Part shown: positions 57,110 to 64,000 of the stretch, piece after piece
How the letters are laid out: each line of letters opens with the position of its first letter
How positions within the stretch are numbered: position 1 is the first letter of the stretch
DNA from: Corythucha ciliata
Taxonomy: Eukaryota > Arthropoda > Insecta > Hemiptera > Tingidae
Reading direction: 5' to 3'
Length of the DNA stretch: 64,000 nt
Assembly (NCBI GenBank): GCA_038030265.1
Contig: CM075941.1
Coordinates: 58,567,952-58,631,951 of the forward strand
Program-made: the position numbers and the translations under genes
Notes under the pieces: model-generated
Told to the model about the DNA's origin: nothing
Databases searched by the model: none
What the model saw: the letters and a program-made list of their open reading frames with translations, nothing else

Positions 57110-59830
57110 CAGTGACGGAAATCTTTAGGAGGCCCTTCAATCTCTAATTAAACTAGAAATACTTTTTAGTAGCGTTGAAGTACATATTTTTCTCAAGTTT
57201 AGCTACGAAATTGCCTCCGAAAACCGTATACGTGCGTTTTCTCAATTTAAACTGCGAATTTTATTAGCTATAATACTGCGAATTATAGCCTTTTCCTAAA
57301 TTTTATCCGCGAATTAGCTCATTTTCTCATTTCTAAACGAGAATCGGCTCTTTTTATAAGCACTTAGCCTCAAGAATCTGCAAATTGGGTAGCGTTTGAG
57401 GGCTCTTTCCAAATTTTATCCGCGAATTAGCAAGTTTTCAAAATATAAGCCGCGAATTGGCGCTTTTTTCCATTTTAAACGCCAACTCGTGTTTTTCTGT
57501 CTTTGTTTCCCGCGAATTAGCAATTTGTCATAGTTTTAGCCGCTTGAATTAGCGTTTTGTCTCAATTTTATACTCCAAGTTGCCTCAGGAATCCGCGAGT
57601 TGGTGTTCTCTCAATTTCAGCTGTGAATTCGCCTTTTTTTACCCTCAATTTTAGCAGCGAATGAGCACATTTCCTAATTTTAGCTGCGAATTACAGCACT
57701 TTTTCTCGATTTTATCCGTAAAATCGCAATTTTGCATATGTACTTTAGCTGGGAATTGGAGTTTTCCTCCATTTTTAGACGCGAATTCGGTTTTTCTCAG
57801 TTTCAAGCTGTGAATCAGCGCTTTTTCTCAACGTCAGTATCAGCCCCGAGAATTCGCGAGTTGGCGTTATCTGAATATTAGGTGTGAATTTGCGTTTTTA
57901 TCTCAATTTTTAAAGCTGCCAAATTGTAACACTTTACCACAATTTTAGCCGTGAATAGCGTCTTCCTCTATTTTTAGACTCAAATTCGCGTTGTACATTT
58001 TTTTATCCGTGAATTAGCGTTATTCTCAGTTTTAGCCGCGTGAAAAGAGCGCTTTTTCACCGTGCCCCAAGAATCGGCGAGTTGGCGATTTCTCATTTTC
58101 AAGCTGTGAATTAGCGTTTTTACCTCAATTTTAGCATTGAATTAGCACATTTTCATGCCTTAGCTACATGAACTATCGTTTTTCCTCCACTTTTAGACGC
58201 AAATTCGCGTTTTTGTCTATTTCACTCGTGAATTAGCGCTTTTTCTCAATTTCAGTCCCAATGTTGCTTCGAAAATCTGTGAAGCAGTGAGAGCTGTGAA
58301 TTCCCTTTTTCTCTCAATTTTTATTTCTGCTAAATTGTAGCACTTTATTATAATTTTAGCCATGAATTATAGCATGTTTCTTCATTTTTAAGACGCGAAT
58401 TCGCTTTTTTCTCTTTTTTGTCCTTGAATTAGCGCTTGTCTCAGTTTTAGCCGCATGAATAAGGGCTTTTTCTCAATTTCAGTCCTGAGTTTGCCCCAAG
58501 AATTCGTGATTTTGCGTTGCCTCAATGTCAGCTGTGAATTTTCCTCAACGTCAGTATCAGCCCCGAGAATTCGCGAGTTGGCGTTATCTGAAAATTAGGT
58601 GTGAATTTGCGCTTTTTCTCAATTTTTAAAGCTGCCAAATTGTAACACTTTATCACAATTTTAGCCGGGAATAGCGTCTTCCTCTATTTTTAGACTCAAA
58701 TTCACGTTTTTCATTTTTTTTTATCCGTGAATTAGCGTTATTCTTAGTTTTAGCCGCGTGAAAAGAGCGCTTTTTCACCGTGTCAGCCCCGAAGTCGCCC
58801 CAAGAATCGGCGAGTTGGCGATTTCTCATTTTCAAGCTGTGAATTAGCGTTTTTACCTCAATTTTAGCATTGAATTAGCACATTTTCGCTGCGATTTTCA
58901 GCGCTTTTTCTCGATCTTATCCGCAAAATCGTAATTTTTCATACCTTAGCTGCATGAACTATCGTTTTTCCTCCACTTTTAGACGCAAATTCGCGTTTTT
59001 GTCTATTTCACTCGTGAATTAGAGCTTTTTCTCAATTTCAGTCCCAATGTTGCTTCGAAAATCTGTGAAGCAGTGAGATCTGTGAATTCCTTTTTCTCTC
59101 AATTTTTATTGCTGCTAAATTGTAGCACTTTATCATAATTTTAGCTATGAATTATAGCATGTTTCTTCATTTTTAAGACGCGAATTCGCTTTTTTCTCTT
59201 TTTTGTCCTTGAATTAGCGCTTTTCTCAGTTTTAGCCGCGTAAATAAGGGCTTTTTCTCAATTTCAGTCTTGAGTTTACCCCAAGAATTCGTGATTTTGC
59301 GTTGTTTCAATGTCAGCTGTGAACTAGGGATATTTCTTAAGTTTTAAAGCCGCATGTTGTTGCGCTTAATCACAATTTTAGCCGAGAATTAGCGTTTTTC
59401 TCCTTTTTCTGCCGAACGAACTAGTTTTGTAAAATTTCAGGCATTTTTCTCAATTTTAGCGTTTTTTCTCTTCAATTTCAGCTGCGAATTAGCACTTTTG
59501 GTGTATTCTTTCCACAAATTCGCGTTTCTTAACTAATTTTTCTCTCTTATTCTACCCAATGAATTACCGTTTGTCTCATTGCATGCGAAGTTACTGTAGT
59601 CGAAGAAACAAGTCGGCAAATGGAATGAAATTTTTAAAAAATACGCTGTGAATAGCACTTTTTCTCAATAGTAACAACCGATTTATAGAAATTTTTCTCA
59701 ATTTCAGCAGCGAATCAGCGTTTTTCTCAATTGAACAAGCGATTTTAGCCATTCTTTCTACTCAAAAAGCCCAATTTTTTACACGTTTATGCTTTTCAGG
59801 GGCCCCATCCGTTGCCTCGGTACGCTAGAG
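57110..59830. mobile_element. Complete non-autonomous hAT-like element filled with F3 array (copy 2)
   Basis: The left end is CAGTGACGGAAAT and the right end is GGTACGCTAGAG. AGCAAAAG is duplicated exactly at 57102-57109 and 59831-59838. The first ~100 bp (including AACTAGAAATACTTTTTAGT) and the right end match copy 1 at 6865-10264, as do many internal blocks in the same order. The interior is F3 in minus orientation, again opposite to the surrounding array. It has its own ~715-bp internal duplication, where the block near 57827 recurs near 58542. No transposase is present. Confidence 0.9.
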
Positions 59831-60060
59831 AGCAAAAGCCCTAATTTAAAGATAAAATTGAGAAAAAGCTGCAATACACGGCTTGAAGTGAGAAAAACGT
59901 ACTCATGCGCGGCTAAAAATAGAGAAAACGCTAGTTCCAAGTCTTAAAATGAGAAAAATGCTAATTAATCCGCGGCTAAAATTGATAGAAAGAGCTATTT
60001 TTACGCTTATTCGTTGAACAAATGGATGAAAAGCGCTAATTTCGGGTTAAAATGAAGACT
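59831..60060. repeat. F3 array, plus orientation (right part of host array)
   Basis: F3 resumes after the hAT-like element with AGCAAAAGCCCTAATTT and fades out by about 60060. Confidence 0.75.
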
Positions 60061-60360
60061 AAGCGACTAAAATTGAGAGGGGGAAAAAAAACAAAACACG
60101 AGAGCCGAGAATGCAAAAAGCAAGTTCCGAAGTAAGATGCATAAAACAAGTTTCTAGGCAATTCAATTCGTGAAAAAGTGGCAAAACTGCTTCTTTACAA
60201 GGATAAAAGACAGAGAAATCTATTTCTCGGTGAGAAAAGTGAATATTCAGTATCATTGAGTAATTAAGCAGAGTAAACCAGTCAATAAACAAATTTAATG
60301 GCATTAAATAGGCGTGTAATATCATTGCGCCATAAGAACTAAATATCCACAAATTTTTGG
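60061..60360. other. Spacer, no gene recognised
   Basis: AT-rich sequence with a 97-codon minus-strand frame (60059-60352) that is hydrophobic but unrecognised and begins in the F3 edge. Confidence 0.4.
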
Positions 60361-61360
60361 CCGTCGAGATTCTGATAAATTGCTAATTTTGGGGTTAAAT
60401 AGCTTGAAAATTTTTAGTGAAGGCCAAAAAGTCGATACTCAAAGAATAAAAAGCCACAAAATTGCAGGTTTCTGAACTAAATACTATCGAAATGCAAGCT
60501 TTTTGCAGTCGGCTTGGACACTAGTCGACCCCGACAGCACCCAATAGGCACGAACGTGTATAGTTTTGAGCTAAAAAGCTACGACATTGCAAGTTTCGGG
60601 CCGATTAAATTCATGCTGAATCGGAGTTTTTCGGCTTGTGGGAACCACGGAGCGGCTTGACAAATCGCGAATTGGCAATGTATTTGAAGAGCCTCCATGG
60701 AAACGCCGATTTAACTAATAGACTCGAACTTGACCAAAAAACATCTCATAAACAGTTTTTCCCCCAATTTTAGCCGTGAATTTGCATTCAGAAACCATCT
60801 ATTAGTGATTTTCTCAGTTTAGGCTCCACACACGCACTTCGGGAACCTGTTAAATCAATTCAAGAACTATTAAATTGATTTTTTAAAGCAAGTTTAGCCA
60901 CGAACCAGGTCTTGCGAATGGCTGAAGCCGTGAAATTTGTTTTTGTTATGAGCAAACCCATTAAATATTGTCTTGTGAAAGAGAAAAATTCGCTGAATTG
61001 TGCATTCTGACCGAGCCAACCCCTCGCAAAGTTGATTTTATGATTTCAAATGCCACAAGATTCGCCTTTTGAGCGATTCAGATCCACGAAATCGGGTCTT
61101 GGAAAGGAGTAGAGAGCTACACGACAGTGCGGTCTCAGGACCGAGTCATGCAATGAAACTGTTTTTTTCAAGTTTGACACACAAACATGATAATTTTTTT
61201 TTTTTTTTCAAATCCCTCAATACCCATGAAATTGGTCTTTTTGAAAAAGGAATTCGCCTCTGGAGCGAGTAAAACCACAAAATCGGTCCAATAGGAACGT
61301 GCTAAACCACGAAATTGGCCCTTAGAGACGAGTTAAATGAAGAAATTGTCCATAATAACG
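60361..61360. repeat. F7 degenerate array (CACGAAATTGG unit)
   Basis: Loosely spaced words such as CCACAAAATCGGTCC, CCACGAAATTGGCCC, GAGTTAAA and AAAATTGCAGGTTTC recur every ~35-50 bp. It resembles F5 and the 28730-28880 block in style. A T-run lies at 61195-61208. Confidence 0.55.
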
Positions 61361-63829
61361 AATAAAACAGCTCATGTCAAACGGCTGAGTGAAGATCTCA
61401 AGCTCAACGGCTCTCATTTGTAAGTTTAAGAAGTATTTTTTTTATCGCGGGGGGGGGGGGGGTATTATTTTTAATTGAGCCAAGAGGCCTAGACTCTTTC
61501 TTCACTGCAAGTAAAATAATGGCGAAAAAAAGTATGCGGCGTTGAAAGTGCTTTTCCCACAACCGAAAAGCCTGAAATCCGATTCTTTTCGTTTCGTCGA
61601 GCTATTTACCTTTTCATCATCGGTTCCCTCTCCTCATTATCCAAAGTCCTGAAAATGCTAACGGACTCACATTTTAATAAACGCCGAGACTTTATTTTCT
61701 CTCTCACTCACTCTCTCTCTCTCTCTCTCTCTTCATTTAATTCAACCCCTCGCGCGTCACTCACACGAACATTCCCAATTCCCCGTAAAATGCGTTAAAA
61801 ACCTCCAAATGGTGCAGAGTTCTCGCCGCAGCACGAACCTTCATCGTATAATGGTTTCAACTGTGGTGATTGGGGCGGGGGGGGGGGGGGTGAGGGCGGA
61901 AAGGGTCGGCTCTGTCGGTTTATTTTAATACGCACGGCTTCGAAAAACATCTTTATTTTCCCAAACACTTCTTCACCGTCCTTCATATTCGTAATTTATA
62001 GTTTTCATGCTTATAGGAAGAGTTTGAAAGGTCAAAAACAATTTCACTGTTCGTTATTCGAATGAGTTTTCGAGAGCGTGCATGTATATTCAACAATAAT
62101 AATTCTTCAACGGTGGAGAAGTGAGAAGAGGGCAAAACGTATAGAAAAGTATAGGAAACGACTGCACATAGCACGGAAATGTGGGATAAAACAATCAAGA
62201 ACCGTTGGATTTTCGATTGCGTGAACTTTTGAAGGGGTTAAAAAAAAAAAAAACTCTGAAAATAAAAAAGTGGGCTAAAGTCGTGAGGAGGTTCGGCGAT
62301 TGTTTTTTGCGAACTTTAAAGGAAAATTTAAATACCTACCGCGTTCAATAAATAGTGAGGAGGAGAGGGCGGTGATCTTGAAAACAGATTCCCCTGCAGT
62401 CTCTTCTTTTTTTGTTGCAGGACGGAATTGATTGTGCAGAAAAGCCACACACGCCGCCAACTGTCACGCTCGGGCACGCCTGTGTTAGTAGTCATTTTCG
62501 AGTTTTTTTTTTTTTTCAGACGTCCTCTTACGAGGTGGTCATCCATGTAAGGTCATTACAAGCCTCGTGCCACGAGTCCAATCCCACCCTTTTCATTATT
62601 ATATCGGCCGTCGACAGTGAACAGGGAGGAGTTGAAGGGTTTTTACTGATAATTTGCGTCAGTCAACGTTGGAGAGCGGCTGTTGAAAATGATGGGCGGA
62701 GTCGCGTTGAAATGATTTGCTAACTTCCACTGTGCGGGCTTTTGAAGTACTGTAACGGCATAAATAAAAAAAAAGAAGGAAAGCTCTCTTACCTCCCTTG
62801 AGCGTTGCAATTAAGTGTTTGCTGGTGGGGTGGCGTGGAAAAAGGGCTTTAACGGACTATGACTCACAGGGTTCCCGCGCTCTTCAAAGTTTTGCATATT
62901 CGCAATTGAAGGGTTTGCACAGGAAGCAGTTACAAATTGTGAAATAATTGTCATCGTGCGAAAAGTTGGTTACATAGTTTATGACGTCACACGCATAAAG
63001 CACCCTGTAATGAGGAATGTTTCAATTATCATTCCAAAGGTTCACGAGGCACTAAACTTGCACAATATTTGGATGTTGTAGGCTTACGTGTGGAGCAGGT
63101 CGTCTTGCCAACAATAAAAATTGAGACATTAATATTGATGCAGAGGGAGAAAAAATGCTGGATTTGGTGTAACAACGCAAATCATTTTTTTGTTCTTTCA
63201 AATTTCCCATCAGTCCTACGTAAAATGAGTGCACGGCGCTACCGCACCCTCAATGCCAACAAAGGAAAAAGGCGTGTACGTCTTGAATATAATTTCGCGA
63301 ATTAAAACGTTGCCGAGGAGCTATTGTCTTTGTGTATGGGTGGGTGATTGTATTAATAGGATAACAATAGTCATTTTTCTGATCAAGAACTCGGAGCGAT
63401 GGTGAAAATTGTGTTGCGGGGCAACAAACATGCGTGAACCCATGGTGTTGTCTTCGTTTTGTCGTCGCTTATAGGCTTGTGTCCGTCTTTAGGGAACAAT
63501 ACTCGTCTTCTCTAGTGATAATACAGCAGTAATGTTTAACCAGGGGGACATCCATATGGAAATCTGGCTGCGCCACGGAACTGCGATCATTTATTAACTC
63601 GAGCTGGAACTAATTGGCTTGTCTTCACGGTTCATGTCTCAAATAAAGTGACCGTACTTAATTCTCCGACTTTATACCTTTCCCGATCTTCCTCATCCAT
63701 ACGGGAGAACTGCGCAAAACTGCATCCTATAGTTCTGACTGGGTGGGGAAGTGGAAGGACCTACTTTGTTGTTAGGCGGACCGCTAGGCTTCAGCATATA
63801 ATTTCCAGATGGGAGAAAATTTAATTCCC
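61361..63829. other. Non-coding interval with CT microsatellite
   Basis: No gene is supported. The interval contains a G-run at 61449-61461, a (CT)n tract at 61697-61733, a second G-run at 61877-61890, and T/A-runs near 62240 and 62503. TGACGTCA occurs near 62982. Frames at 62412-62723 and 63069-63305 have no recognisable domain. Confidence 0.5.
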
Positions 63830-64000
63830 GCGGCTTTGGCTCCCCCCCCCCCAAAAAAACAATTTTACGGGGTGTAAGGACTGAGAAACCTGATGTCGCG
63901 GGGTTTGGCTTATCAAACGACCCGTTTCCACGGGTCCAGCTCTTAAAAAACCCATTCTCGCGGATTTGGCCCTGAATAAAAGCAATTTCACTAATTCGGC
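63830..64000. repeat. Degenerate GCGGGTTTGGC array at window end
   Basis: Words such as CGCGGCTTTGGC, CGCGGGGTTTGGC and CGCGGATTTGGCCC recur every ~30-40 bp. They are similar to 29150-29420. The array continues beyond the window. Confidence 0.55.

Overview
The window looks like nuclear DNA from an invertebrate, most probably an arthropod. The evidence is AT-rich intergenic sequence with many A/T and G/C homopolymer runs, short GT-AG introns, metazoan Ty3/gypsy retrotransposons, a THAP/DDE transposase remnant, a SWIM/YqaJ-type gene remnant and a tRNA-derived SINE-like head. A sap-feeding hemipteran such as a whitefly would fit, but that is a guess. I find no intact single-copy host protein gene, rRNA gene or CRISPR array. 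Nearly everything recognisable is a mobile element or a degenerate tandem array.

Layout. 1-1880: array of a ~31-bp unit (family F1). 4690-5215: a second array (F2). 5216-10800: an array of a ~29-35-bp unit (F3) split by a complete 3.4-kb hAT-like element (6865-10264, 8-bp target duplication) whose interior is the same F3 unit in the opposite orientation. 12931-15350: another hAT-like terminus followed by F3, containing a 109-bp palindromic element. 15551-17345: further arrays. 17400-21350: mostly unique non-coding DNA. 21360-21945: hAT-like fragment. 22051-23845: complete foldback-type element with an 11-bp target duplication and eight ~150-bp units. 25366-32138: decayed Mag-like Ty3/gypsy element with ~51-bp LTRs, no integrase, and a 4.5-kb inverted-repeat element nested in its 5' LTR. 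32192-33394: PIF/Harbinger-like non-autonomous element (TAA duplication). 35052-37150: recent 1.05-kb tandem duplication. 38216-43290: more F1/F3 arrays and hAT-like ends, including a complete 1.64-kb hAT-like element (41488-43130). 45650-53065: remnant of a two-gene DNA transposon (SWIM/YqaJ gene on +, THAP-DDE transposase on -), split in frame by a nearly full-length Ty3/gypsy element (46836-51761). 53066-56450: unique non-coding DNA. 56460-60060: F3 array with a second complete copy of the 6865 hAT-like family (57110-59830). 60360-64000: other degenerate arrays and unique DNA.

Main interpretation. The F3 periodic array is not an independent satellite. It is the body of non-autonomous hAT-like elements with CAGTGRCG termini and exact 8-bp target duplications, and these elements have inserted into each other's arrays in opposite orientation. 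This layered self-nesting explains the strand switches of the array. Several other arrays (F1, F2 and the 15851, 39340, 42330 and 60380 arrays) share the same style of ~25-40-bp period but have different units. Whether they arose in the same way is open.
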